Assembly: GCA_946223075.1 (NCBI GenBank)
Contig: CAMILZ010000024.1
Coordinates: 1-27,954 of the forward strand
Length of the DNA stretch: 27,954 nt
From: an uncultured Dermabacteraceae bacterium
GTDB lineage: Bacteria > Actinomycetota > Actinomycetes > Actinomycetales > Dermabacteraceae
Direction: 5' to 3'
Positions 16,581-24,210 of this stretch are shown here, piece by piece (position 1 is the stretch's first letter; every line of letters starts with the position of its first letter). A model generated the notes under the pieces. It was not told where the DNA came from and searched no databases. It saw nothing but the letters and a program-made list of their open reading frames with translations. A program made the position numbers and the translations under genes.

Positions 16581-16611
16581 CATCACTACACTGGTGGTAC
16601 GTGTAGTGATG
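16581..16611. promoter_or_regulatory. Perfect 11-bp inverted repeat upstream of the Bax-inhibitor-like gene
   Basis: CATCACTACAC (16581-16591) and GTGTAGTGATG (16601-16611) are exact reverse complements separated by 9 nt. The element lies 27 bp after the exporter stop and 10 bp before the AAAGGA of the next gene. No T-run follows, so it is not an ordinary terminator. It could be a repressor operator or an RNA hairpin in the 5' leader. Confidence 0.6.
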
Positions 16612-16632
16612 CCCTCGAGAAAAGGACACCCC

Positions 16633-17577
16633 TTGGCGCGAAACAATGGAATCTTGAAAAACAGCCCGGCCTTCAGTAACTCGGGCGGGTACGCCCCCGC
16701 TCCCGAATACAACCAGGCCCCGGGCGCGCAGCAGCAGTGGGGCCAGCCCCAGCAGCAGTTCGGCCAGCCCCAGCAGCAGGCTCCGCAGTACCAGGCTCCG
16801 CAGTATCAGCAGGGCAACTACAGCCAGGCTGATCTCGAGGCGATGTACAACCGCCCCGCCGCGACCGGCTTTGACACGGGTCGCATGACGTGGCGCAATA
16901 CGATGAATGCGATCACGGCGACCTTCGGCGTGATCATCGCCGTCGCGTTTGTCGTCATGATGCTCCCCACGGTCGGGGGGCTCATCTCCGGCACGGATGA
17001 GGGCCGCCAGCTCGGCTTCGCTCTCTCGTCCATCCTCGCGATCGTGGGCGCGATCGGTTCGTTTGTGGCCGTCATCGTCAACGCCTTCAAGAAGCAGCCG
17101 AGCATGATCGTCACGCTCGCATACGCCTTCTTCGAAGGCCTCCTCCTCGGCGGCATCAGCGTGTTCTTCGAGAGCGTTTACCCGGGTATCGTGTTCCAGG
17201 CCGTGCTCGCGACTCTCGCTGTGACGGGTTCGATCGCCGTGCTGTTCCGCATGGGTAAGCTGCGCACGAGCCCCAAGCTCACGAAGATCTTCTTTGTCGC
17301 GTTTGGCGCGTACTTCGTGTTCACTCTCGTGAATCTCGTGCTCGTTCTCCTCGGCGTGGCGAACCTCCGCACGGGGCTCCTCGGCATCGTCATCGGTCTC
17401 GCCGCCGTTGCCCTCGCGAGCTACAGCCTCGTGATGGACCTCGAGCAGATCAAGAACGGTATTGACAACGGCGCCCCCAAGGCATTCGCGTGGACGGCCG
17501 CGCTTGGCCTCGCCGTGACGGTCGTGTGGATGTACACGGAGATCCTCCGCATCCTCGCGATCTTGCGCGACGACTAA
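16633..17577 (+). CDS. Bax inhibitor-1/YccA-family membrane protein
   Basis: 314 residues. The first about 85 are Gln/Pro/Tyr-rich with short internal repeats (GQPQQQ and APQYQ) and probably disordered. About seven transmembrane helices follow. The C-terminus carries the family signature: VMDLEQIKNGIDNGAPK followed by AFAWTAALGLAVTVVWMYTEILRILAIL. Family members act as pH-sensitive calcium leak channels or as partners of membrane proteases such as FtsH; the role here is not known. The start is TTG 16633, chosen because AAAGGA lies 5-6 nt upstream; the nearest ATG is out of frame. A hairpin precedes the gene and a strong terminator follows it. Confidence 0.9.
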   Translation: MARNNGILKNSPAFSNSGGYAPAPEYNQAPGAQQQWGQPQQQFGQPQQQAPQYQAPQYQQGNYSQADLEAMYNRPAATGFDTGRMTWRNTMNAITATFGVIIAVAFVVMMLPTVGGLISGTDEGRQLGFALSSILAIVGAIGSFVAVIVNAFKKQPSMIVTLAYAFFEGLLLGGISVFFESVYPGIVFQAVLATLAVTGSIAVLFRMGKLRTSPKLTKIFFVAFGAYFVFTLVNLVLVLLGVANLRTGLLGIVIGLAAVALASYSLVMDLEQIKNGIDNGAPKAFAWTAALGLAVTVVWMYTEILRILAILRDD

Positions 17578-17593
17578 TCGCGAAAAACCCCCG

Positions 17594-17634
17594 CCGGCCC
17601 GGTCCCCACGTGAGGGGCTCGGGCCGGTTTTTTT
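17594..17634. terminator. Rho-independent terminator, active in both directions by appearance
   Basis: A GC-rich hairpin (17594-17607 with 17614-17627, one mismatch and one G-T pair, loop ACGTGA) is followed by seven Ts at 17628-17634. On the opposite strand the same hairpin runs into GGGGGTTTTT. It lies between the convergent ends of the Bax-inhibitor-like gene and the unknown membrane-anchored gene and should end transcripts from both. Confidence 0.92.
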
Positions 17635-17655
17635 ATGCGGCGCGGGGCACGACGC

Positions 17656-18651
17656 TTACTCGGTGACCTTGAGCGACGCGATGGCCTCCTCGAGCCCCTT
17701 CACATGTTCGGGGTGATCGGCGGCAACGTCGGACACGAGAGCGCTTGGCCCCTTCGGCGTTTCCACGATGATCGCCGTGACGACCGACGAGTCCGTCGTT
17801 TGGAGCGGCATGCCCTTGGTGTTCTCATCGAAGCCGTAGGTGGCTTGCACGATCCACGCGGGGTGGCCGTCGACCGTCATCGACTCGCTCTTGTAGTTGG
17901 TCACGGTGGGGTTCTTGCCGAACTGCTCGACGACGTTGAAGTGCGTCGCGTAGCACTGGAACATCGTGACGGCCATCTGTTCGGTGCCGGGGTATGTGCC
18001 CTCGACATCTTCTTGCCACTCGACGCGGCCTACCGTGACAACGCTGTACCAAAACGATTCGACCTGCTTTGCGTAGGCACCCGTGTCATAGAGGTAGGGC
18101 ACATTCTCATTTTGGTACCACGGTGCATCCCATCCCTTGGGGGTCGTGAATTGAAGCCCGCCACCCTTGATCGTGCTGCCGCGCTGATCGCGCGACACCG
18201 TGGGTTTCGTAGACATGAGGCACTGGTGGGTGGGTGCTTCGGTGAAGATCTCGGGCGGTGGCTCATTCGGGGCAGCCGGCGTAGGCTGCTCTTCCTTCTT
18301 GTTCGGATCGCCCTTGGTGTTGACGCCGGCCGTCGAGTCGTGGCTCGCGATGGGCTCGTTCTCGATGCTGCGCATGGCCACTTGCGACACGAACAACCCG
18401 AGCGCAGCGATGAGAGCGATGCCGCCGATCACGATGCCGATGACGATCTTGCGCGAGCCGTTTTCCTCGCGTGAGTCGTGCATTTGTGCGTTGAGTGCCG
18501 CGCCCGAATTGCGCTCGAATGATGAGGCACCCGGGGCGTAGGAGGCGTCGGACCCCTGCGCGCCCGCGCCAGCCGAGCCCTCGGAAAAATCGGGGAGCTG
18601 CGGCATCTCCGAGCCCTCCGGGCCGGGACCGTCCTGATCGGGTGTGCTCAC
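17656..18651 (-). CDS. Membrane-anchored protein of unknown function
   Basis: 331 residues, not recognised. The N-terminal about 65 residues are acidic and Gly/Ser/Pro-rich and presumably cytoplasmic. A single transmembrane helix lies at about 69-91 (IVIGIVIGGIALIAALGLFV). A Pro/Glu/Lys-rich linker leads into an extracellular globular domain of about 190 residues with two cysteines (in HQCLM and MFQCYATHF) that could form a disulfide. The GTG start at 18651 is chosen because AAAGGGG lies 6-7 nt upstream; the frame stays open upstream to 18723. It is divergent from the thiamine operon, but nothing in its sequence ties it to thiamine. Confidence 0.75.
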   Translation of the reverse strand: MSTPDQDGPGPEGSEMPQLPDFSEGSAGAGAQGSDASYAPGASSFERNSGAALNAQMHDSREENGSRKIVIGIVIGGIALIAALGLFVSQVAMRSIENEPIASHDSTAGVNTKGDPNKKEEQPTPAAPNEPPPEIFTEAPTHQCLMSTKPTVSRDQRGSTIKGGGLQFTTPKGWDAPWYQNENVPYLYDTGAYAKQVESFWYSVVTVGRVEWQEDVEGTYPGTEQMAVTMFQCYATHFNVVEQFGKNPTVTNYKSESMTVDGHPAWIVQATYGFDENTKGMPLQTTDSSVVTAIIVETPKGPSALVSDVAADHPEHVKGLEEAIASLKVTE

Positions 18652-18759
18652 GCGCGCCCCTTTCCCTCTCACCAAGTGTGGTCGTGTTCGCCCTATTCTC
18701 ACACTCCGCGGTGACACGGACATTCAGAAGGCGTCGACCCAGGTCGCGATAGGGTAAAG

Positions 18760-18862
18760 GACTGTGACTCGGGGTGCCCCGAGGCCTGAATGCGGGCTTC
18801 GAGGGCTGAGATCAAACCCGTCGAACCTGCTCTGGAAACCTACCTGCGAAGGGATGTCACTC
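18760..18862 (+). ncRNA. Thiamine pyrophosphate (TPP) riboswitch
   Basis: The THI-element consensus is easy to read: CTCGGGGTGCC, then an extended P3, GGGCTGAGATCAAACCCG, GAACCTG and GCGAAGGGATG. P1 forms between GTGAC (18764-18768) and GTCAC (18856-18860). The AAGGG that serves as Shine-Dalgarno for thiM is part of the aptamer core, and the P1 3' strand lies between it and the GTG start. TPP binding should therefore block ribosome access, so control is probably at translation initiation. No terminator hairpin is seen. The P5 region (CTGGAAACCTACCTGCG) departs a little from the usual consensus. Confidence 0.95.
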
Positions 18863-19732
18863 GTGACACAGTCGTATTCTGCTGGAATCGAAAAAGCCGT
18901 GAGCGCCGCGCGCGAGGCCACGCCGCTCGTGCACTGCCTGACCAACACGGTCGTGCAGAACGTCACCGCAAACGTGCTGCTCGCGGCGGGCCAGGCCCCC
19001 GCGATGGTCGACCATCCGGGTGAGGCCGGAACTTTCGCGCAGATCGCGAGCGGAGTGCTTATCAATACGGGCACGGTCGCGCCGCACCAGGTCGAATCGA
19101 TGCCGCTCGCCGCCGAAGCCGCCGTCAAGGCCGGCGTCCCATGGGTTCTCGATCCCGTCGCGATCGGTGCTCTCGAGGTGCGCACGGCCCTCGCGCATCG
19201 CCTCCTTGAGCTTGCCCCCACGGCTATCCGCGGCAATGCGTCGGAGATTTCCGCGCTCGCGGGCCTTGGCGCCGGCGGCCGTGGTGTGGATGCGACGGAT
19301 TCCGTTGAGGAATCCCTTCCCGCCGCCGCGTCCCTCGCGGAGCGCACGGGCGCGGTCGTCGCCGTCTCCGGTAAGCGCGACCTCATCGTGTGGGACTGCG
19401 AAGGCGAAACCCGCGCGCTCTGGCTCGAATCGGGCCACGACCTCATGCCGCGCGTGATCGGCACGGGGTGCGCGCTCGGTGCCACGATGGCCGGGTACGT
19501 GAGCATCGCCCCCACGCTCGAGCCTCTTTTTTCCGACGCCACCTCCGCCCCCATCGAGGCGAAGGCCCTCGCGGTGCTGACCGCCCACGCGCATTTCGGT
19601 GCCGCGGGCCAGCTCGCGGGCGAGCGCGCCTCGCACCCCGGTTCGTTCGCGGTCGCGTGGATCGATGCGCTCGATGAGCTGAGCGGCGCCGACATCGCCG
19701 CGCGCGTAAGCGTGACCGAGGCTTCGGCATGA
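18863..19732 (+). CDS. thiM: Hydroxyethylthiazole kinase
   Basis: Phosphorylates salvaged 4-methyl-5-hydroxyethylthiazole (THZ), supplying the thiazole half of thiamine. The 289-residue length fits the family. Motifs: HCLTNTVVQNVTANVLLA (24-41), DPVAIGA (97-103), IRGNASEI and the catalytic Cys203 in GTGCALGATMAGYV. The start is GTG 18863, about 9 nt after the AAGGG inside the riboswitch; the ATG at 18854 is too close to that site. It is the first gene of the operon, and its stop overlaps thiE by 4 bp (ATGA). Confidence 0.96.
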   Translation: MTQSYSAGIEKAVSAAREATPLVHCLTNTVVQNVTANVLLAAGQAPAMVDHPGEAGTFAQIASGVLINTGTVAPHQVESMPLAAEAAVKAGVPWVLDPVAIGALEVRTALAHRLLELAPTAIRGNASEISALAGLGAGGRGVDATDSVEESLPAAASLAERTGAVVAVSGKRDLIVWDCEGETRALWLESGHDLMPRVIGTGCALGATMAGYVSIAPTLEPLFSDATSAPIEAKALAVLTAHAHFGAAGQLAGERASHPGSFAVAWIDALDELSGADIAARVSVTEASA

Positions 19733-20424
19733 GCGCTTCCGCTTCGCGTACGCGCGCCGCTCAAGCCGACTGGGCGCTCTATTTCGTGACCGATTCCGCG
19801 ATGGCGGGCGGTGCTGACAAGGTCCCGGGCCAGGTTGCCGAGGCGATCGAGGGCGGCGCTCACGTGATCCAGGTGCGCGACAAGCACCTCGATGATGCGG
19901 CCTACCTCGAGCTCGCGCGCAAGGTGCGGGACGTGGCCCGCGAGGTGGGGGAGCAGCACGGCCGCGAGATTATCGTCATCGCGAATGACCGCGTGGAGGC
20001 AGCGCGCGAGCTTGGTCTTGACGTGCACGTGGGCCAGGGCGACATGCCCGCCGCCAAGGTCCGCGAGATGCTGGGTGCCGAGGCCATCGTTGGTGTGAGC
20101 GTGTCGAACGCCGAGCAGCTCGAGGCCGTAATTGCCGAGGGCCATGCCGACGTCGTGGGCATTGGTCCCATTTGGAACACCGCGACGAAAACCGACACCG
20201 AGCCCGCCGTGGGGCTCGAGGGTCTCGCCTCGCTCACCGCGCGTGCACACGAGGCCGGTATCGTGTCGGTCGCGATCGGCGGGATCTCGATCCGCAACGC
20301 GGGCGAGGTCGCGGCAACGGGCTGTGACGGCATCTGCGTTGTGTCGGCGATTGCCGCATCCGAGGACCCCGCGACATCCGCGACGTTCTTGCGCCGCGAG
20401 TTCGTCATGAACCAGCCACTGTAG
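19729..20424 (+). CDS. thiE: Thiamine-phosphate synthase
   Basis: Joins HMP-pyrophosphate and THZ-phosphate to make thiamine monophosphate. 231 residues form one TIM barrel. Motifs: YFVTDS, HVIQVRDKHLDD (R50, K52), IANDR (N86, D87), VHVGQGDMP, GIGPIWNTATKTDT for phosphate and pyrophosphate contacts, and VAIGGI. ATG start in the thiM stop (ATGA). The final codons (MNQPL and TAG) form the first of four 18-bp tandem units, so the present stop may have been shaped by that amplification. Confidence 0.96.
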   Translation: MSASASRTRAAQADWALYFVTDSAMAGGADKVPGQVAEAIEGGAHVIQVRDKHLDDAAYLELARKVRDVAREVGEQHGREIIVIANDRVEAARELGLDVHVGQGDMPAAKVREMLGAEAIVGVSVSNAEQLEAVIAEGHADVVGIGPIWNTATKTDTEPAVGLEGLASLTARAHEAGIVSVAIGGISIRNAGEVAATGCDGICVVSAIAASEDPATSATFLRREFVMNQPL

Positions 20425-20478
20425 TTGGACCAGCCACGGTAGTTGGACCAGCCACTGTAGGTGAACCACCCGCTTTAG
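20407..20478 (+). repeat. Four tandem 18-bp units spanning the thiE stop codon
   Basis: Units are ATGAACCAGCCACTGTAG (20407-20424), TTGGACCAGCCACGGTAG (20425-20442), TTGGACCAGCCACTGTAG (20443-20460) and GTGAACCACCCGCTTTAG (20461-20478). Each begins with a possible start codon and ends with TAG in the thiE frame, so each could read as a five-codon mini-ORF. Units 2 and 3 differ at one base; units 1 and 4 are more diverged. They fill the first half of the 103-bp thiE-thiD gap. Confidence 0.95.
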
Positions 20479-20527
20479 TTTTTGTATCGCTCTCACCCGC
20501 GAGCTGTTTTTCGAGGAGGAAAACCCC

Positions 20528-21370
20528 ATGCGCCCACCCGTTGCCCTCACGATTGCCGGAAGCGACCCGAGCGGCGGCGCCGGTATCCAGGCCGACCTCA
20601 AGACCTTCACGGCCCTCGGCACCTACGGCTGCGCCGTCATCACGTCGCTCACCGCGCAAAACACGCAGGGCGTCGATGGCGTGTTCACGCCGCCCGCGTC
20701 GTTTGTGCGCGATCAACTGAAAACTCTTCTCGACGATGTGTACGTTGACGCAACGAAGATCGGCATGATCCCGAACGCCGAGGTCGCCGAGGTTCTCGCC
20801 GACGTGATCGAGGAGCGCCGAAGCGATTTTGGCAAGATCGTGCTCGACCCCGTCATGGTTGCGACCTCGGGCGACATGCTCATGGCAGAGGACGCGATGT
20901 CGATCCTCCACGACCGCCTCCTCCCGCTCGCCGATGTTCTCACCCCCAACATTCCCGAGGCGGCCCTTCTGCTGGGTGAAAACCCGGCAACCGACGAGGC
21001 CGAGATGAAGGAACAGGGGCTCAAGCTCATCAACCGCGGCCCGAAGTCCGTGCTCGTCAAGGGCGGGCACCTTCGCGGTTCCGAACTCGTGGATGTGTTT
21101 GTGCAGCTCGGCAACGTCGTGGACGTGCTGACCGGCGACATGATCAACACCCGAAACACGCATGGCACCGGTTGCACGCTGTCCTCGGCGATCGCCGCGC
21201 AGTACGCGCGCGTCGCGGGAGGCGCCGACGCGACCGACATCGGCGTCGTGGCGAGCGCACGCGAATTCCTGCAAAGCGCGATCCTCCACGCAAAAGAGTG
21301 GGAGATCTCGAAGTCGCCCGAGAGCGGTCACGGCCCCACCAATCACCTCATCACCATTCAGGGGGTGTGA
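20528..21370 (+). CDS. thiD: Hydroxymethylpyrimidine / phosphomethylpyrimidine kinase
   Basis: Phosphorylates HMP twice, to HMP-pyrophosphate, the pyrimidine substrate of ThiE. 280 residues in the ribokinase-like fold. Motifs: TIAGSDPSGGAGIQADLKTF (8-27), ITSLTAQNTQGV, LDPVMVATSGD (106-116), LTPNIPEAALLLG and the anion hole HGTGCTLSSAIAA with C216. The start ATG has a strong GAGGAGG 8 nt upstream, so it can be translated independently of thiE despite the repeat-filled gap. tenA begins 4 bp after its stop. Confidence 0.96.
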   Translation: MRPPVALTIAGSDPSGGAGIQADLKTFTALGTYGCAVITSLTAQNTQGVDGVFTPPASFVRDQLKTLLDDVYVDATKIGMIPNAEVAEVLADVIEERRSDFGKIVLDPVMVATSGDMLMAEDAMSILHDRLLPLADVLTPNIPEAALLLGENPATDEAEMKEQGLKLINRGPKSVLVKGGHLRGSELVDVFVQLGNVVDVLTGDMINTRNTHGTGCTLSSAIAAQYARVAGGADATDIGVVASAREFLQSAILHAKEWEISKSPESGHGPTNHLITIQGV

Positions 21371-21374
21371 GCAC

Positions 21375-22073
21375 ATGGCGCTCATCGAACCCGCAGGCCC
21401 CCACACCGCCCGCATGTGGGAAGACACCGCAGATATCCGCGCGCGCATCGACGCCCTGCCGTTCCTTGTTGAGCTTGGCGCGGGCACGCTCGAACCGGAA
21501 AAGTTCACGTTCTACATTCAGCAGGACGCGCAGTACCTCGTCGCCTATCAAAAGACGATGGCAACCCTCGCCGGCAAGGCGCCCGGTGCGGATGAGCTGC
21601 GCTTTTGGGCCAAGTCCGCCGTCGGCGCCGTGGCCGAAGAAAAGGCCATGCAGGAAGAGCTGTTCACGAACGACACGCTCGCTTCCCATCGCGTTGGGGG
21701 GCTCGGTATGAGCCTCCACACCGCGGCCTACAGCAACTTCCTGCTCGCCAGCGCCACGTACGACACGTACGCGGTCGCCGCCGCGGCGGTGCTCCCGTGC
21801 TACTGGATCTACGCCGAATCGGGCGTTGCCGTGCTCGAAGCGAGTAAGGGAGCGCTCGAGGGCCACCCCTACGGAACGTGGGTCGAGGCCTACGCCGATG
21901 ATTCCTTCACGAGCATTGCGCGCGAGGCCGTGCGGATCGTTGAAGAGGCGTGCGACGTTGCGGGCGAGGCCGAGCGCGAGCGCGCTATCGAGGCGTTCCG
22001 CCAGGCGACCCGCTTCGAGGAACTGTTCTGGACGCAGTCCATGGACGAGCCCAAAGATCGCATCCTCATTTGA
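21375..22073 (+). CDS. tenA: TenA-family aminopyrimidine aminohydrolase / thiaminase II
   Basis: Hydrolyses aminopyrimidines from degraded thiamine to release HMP for ThiD. 232 residues, all-helical fold. Key residues: D51 in FYIQQDAQYL, catalytic C142 in LPCYWIYAESG and the likely general acid E215 in RFEELFW. The catalytic Cys and Glu of the classic TenA subgroup are present. The start is ATG 21375, with AGGGGG a few nt upstream inside the end of thiD, so it is tightly coupled. It is the last gene of the thiamine operon that can be assigned to the pathway. Confidence 0.95.
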   Translation: MALIEPAGPHTARMWEDTADIRARIDALPFLVELGAGTLEPEKFTFYIQQDAQYLVAYQKTMATLAGKAPGADELRFWAKSAVGAVAEEKAMQEELFTNDTLASHRVGGLGMSLHTAAYSNFLLASATYDTYAVAAAAVLPCYWIYAESGVAVLEASKGALEGHPYGTWVEAYADDSFTSIAREAVRIVEEACDVAGEAERERAIEAFRQATRFEELFWTQSMDEPKDRILI

Positions 22074-22131
22074 GGCGGCGCGGCTAGGCTTGGTCCAGAA
22101 GAAAACATCGCCGTTTGCGAGAGGATTGACC

Positions 22132-24201
22132 ATGAGCGACCCGCATCTGTGGCTCGAAGACATCACCGGCGACAAGCAGCTCGCGTGGGTGCGCGAACGC
22201 AACGCCCGCACCGAGACTGAGCTCGACGCCGATCCGCTGACCGCCGAACTCGAAGCGGAAATCCTCGAGATCCTCAATGCGAGCGACCGGATCCCTGGCG
22301 TTGCGAAGCGCGGCGAGTTCCTCTACAACTTCTGGACCGACGCCGAGCACGAGCGTGGCCTGTGGCGCCGCACGACCCTCGAGTCGTACCGCACCGAAAG
22401 GCCCGAATGGGAAACCCTCATCGACGTTGACGCCCTCAACGAAGCCGAGGGCGAGGACTGGGTGTGGCACGGCGCCCGGGCACTGCGCCCCGCCGAGGGG
22501 GAGCCTTACCGTCGCTTCCTCGTGAACCTCTCGCACGGCGGGAGCGATGCCGATGTGACACGTGAATGGGACCTCGAAACGCGAAGCTTTGTGCCCGAGG
22601 GCGAAGGCGGCTTTGTTCGGCCGGAAGCGCGCGGCTTCGTCTCGTGGATCGACGAGAACACGCTGTGGGTCGGCACCGATTTCGGTGAAGGAACCACGAG
22701 TAGCTCGGGCTACCCGCTCCAGGCGCGTATCTGGAGGCGTGGCACGGTTCTTGAGGATGCCGAGCTTGTCTTCTCGGGCGATCCGAGCGACATGGTCGTC
22801 TACGCTTCGCATGACCAGACCCCCGGGTATGAGCGGGACTGGGTCACGGTCATGCACACCTTCTACACCTCGACGACGTACGCCGTGAGTCGCGAAGGCG
22901 ACGAGATCCAGCTCGTGAAGGTTGATGTGCCGAGTGACATCGATGTGAACGCGCACCGTGACCTCGCGATCCTGCGGCCCCGCAACGATTGGGACACGGG
23001 CGAGCGCACCTACGCTGCGGGAAGCCTCCTCGCGTGCGACTTCGAGGCGTTCATGGCGGGAAGCCGCGATTTTGACGTGCTCTTCGATCCCACGCCAACG
23101 ACCTCGCTTGAGGGCCTCACGATCACGAAGGACTACCTCGTTGTGACGGTGCTCGACGACGTCAAACATCGCCTCGACGTGCACTACCAGAGCGGCGATG
23201 GCAGCTGGGAACACGAGGATCTCTACCCCGAGCTCACGGGCTCGCTGAGCGTTGCCGCGGTCGACTCCGACGAGAGCAACGACGTGTGGATCACCCGCAA
23301 CGATTTTCACGTGCCCGTGACACTCTGTCTCGCGAGCCTCGACGGGATCCGCGAAGGGCAAGGCGCGGGCGAAATCGAGACGATCAAGACGACGCCCGAA
23401 CGGTTCGACGCGAGCGGCATCACCGTCACCCAGCATTTCGTTGACAGTGCCGATGGCACGCACATCCCGTACTTCGAGATCGCGAAATCCCAGGAAACCG
23501 TCGGCCCCCGCCCCACCCTGCTGTACGGCTACGGTGGTTTCGAGGTGTCCCTCACCCCGAGCTATCTTGGCGCGACCGGTAAGGCATGGATCGAGCGCGG
23601 TGGCGTGTACGTGCTCGCGAACATTCGAGGCGGCGGCGAATACGGGCCCGCGTGGCACCAAGCGGGCCTCAAGGAGAATCGTCACCGCGTGTACGAAGAC
23701 TTCTCGGGAGTCGCAAAAGATCTCATCGAACGCGGCGTGACCGACGCCGAACACCTCGCCGTGCGAGGCGGCTCGAACGGCGGCCTGCTGGCTGGCAACA
23801 TGCTCACGCAGTACCCCGAGCTGTTCGGTGCAGTCGTGATTCAGGTGCCGCTTCTCGACATGAAGCGCTACTCGCACCTCCTCGCCGGTGCAAGCTGGAT
23901 GGCCGAATACGGCGACCCCGACACCGAGGACTGGGAGTTCATCAAGACCTTCAGCCCGTACCACCTGCTGAGTGAGGAAACCGAGTACCCGCCGGCTTTC
24001 TTGCTGACCTCGACCCGTGACGACCGCGTTCACCCCGGCCACGCCCGCAAGTTCGCGGCCGCGCTGGAAGAGCTCGGTGCCCCCGTGAGGTACTGGGAAA
24101 ACATCGAAGGCGGGCACGGCGGCGCCGCGTCCAATGCCCAAGCGGCACGAATGAACGCTCTGATCTTCGCCTTTTTGTGGGCAACCGTCGGAAAGAAATA
24201 G
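22132..24201 (+). CDS. S9-family (prolyl oligopeptidase type) serine peptidase
   Basis: Cytoplasmic peptidase that cuts short peptides, often after proline. 689 residues, in the family range. An N-terminal helix and seven-bladed propeller region (about 1-400, starting DPHLWLEDITGDKQLAWVRE) precedes the alpha/beta-hydrolase domain. Catalytic residues are S548 in RGGSNGGLL, Asp in TSTRDDRVHP (D630 or D631) and H662 in EGGHGG. The oxyanion region YGYGGFEVS and NIRGGGEYG are present. ATG start with GAGAGGA 7 nt upstream. It begins 58 bp after tenA on the same strand and could be read from the thiamine promoter, but no functional link is known. Confidence 0.94.
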   Translation: MSDPHLWLEDITGDKQLAWVRERNARTETELDADPLTAELEAEILEILNASDRIPGVAKRGEFLYNFWTDAEHERGLWRRTTLESYRTERPEWETLIDVDALNEAEGEDWVWHGARALRPAEGEPYRRFLVNLSHGGSDADVTREWDLETRSFVPEGEGGFVRPEARGFVSWIDENTLWVGTDFGEGTTSSSGYPLQARIWRRGTVLEDAELVFSGDPSDMVVYASHDQTPGYERDWVTVMHTFYTSTTYAVSREGDEIQLVKVDVPSDIDVNAHRDLAILRPRNDWDTGERTYAAGSLLACDFEAFMAGSRDFDVLFDPTPTTSLEGLTITKDYLVVTVLDDVKHRLDVHYQSGDGSWEHEDLYPELTGSLSVAAVDSDESNDVWITRNDFHVPVTLCLASLDGIREGQGAGEIETIKTTPERFDASGITVTQHFVDSADGTHIPYFEIAKSQETVGPRPTLLYGYGGFEVSLTPSYLGATGKAWIERGGVYVLANIRGGGEYGPAWHQAGLKENRHRVYEDFSGVAKDLIERGVTDAEHLAVRGGSNGGLLAGNMLTQYPELFGAVVIQVPLLDMKRYSHLLAGASWMAEYGDPDTEDWEFIKTFSPYHLLSEETEYPPAFLLTSTRDDRVHPGHARKFAAALEELGAPVRYWENIEGGHGGAASNAQAARMNALIFAFLWATVGKK

Positions 24202-24210
24202 CACCCGCGC

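Noticed and set aside
14295..16712. 805-codon minus-strand open frame across the YggS and exporter genes
   Set aside because: Same GC effect; the translation is charged, His/Arg/Glu-rich and matches nothing, and the plus-strand genes have full family signatures.
18700..18760. Promoter boxes for the thiamine operon (TTCAGA and TAGGGT)
   Set aside because: The spacing is 21 bp and both boxes are poor, so I could not support a specific promoter.
20405..21508. Minus-strand open frame with a repeated VAGPTT tail
   Set aside because: It is the antisense of thiD plus the 18-bp tandem units; the plus strand has a strong ribosome binding site and ThiD motifs.
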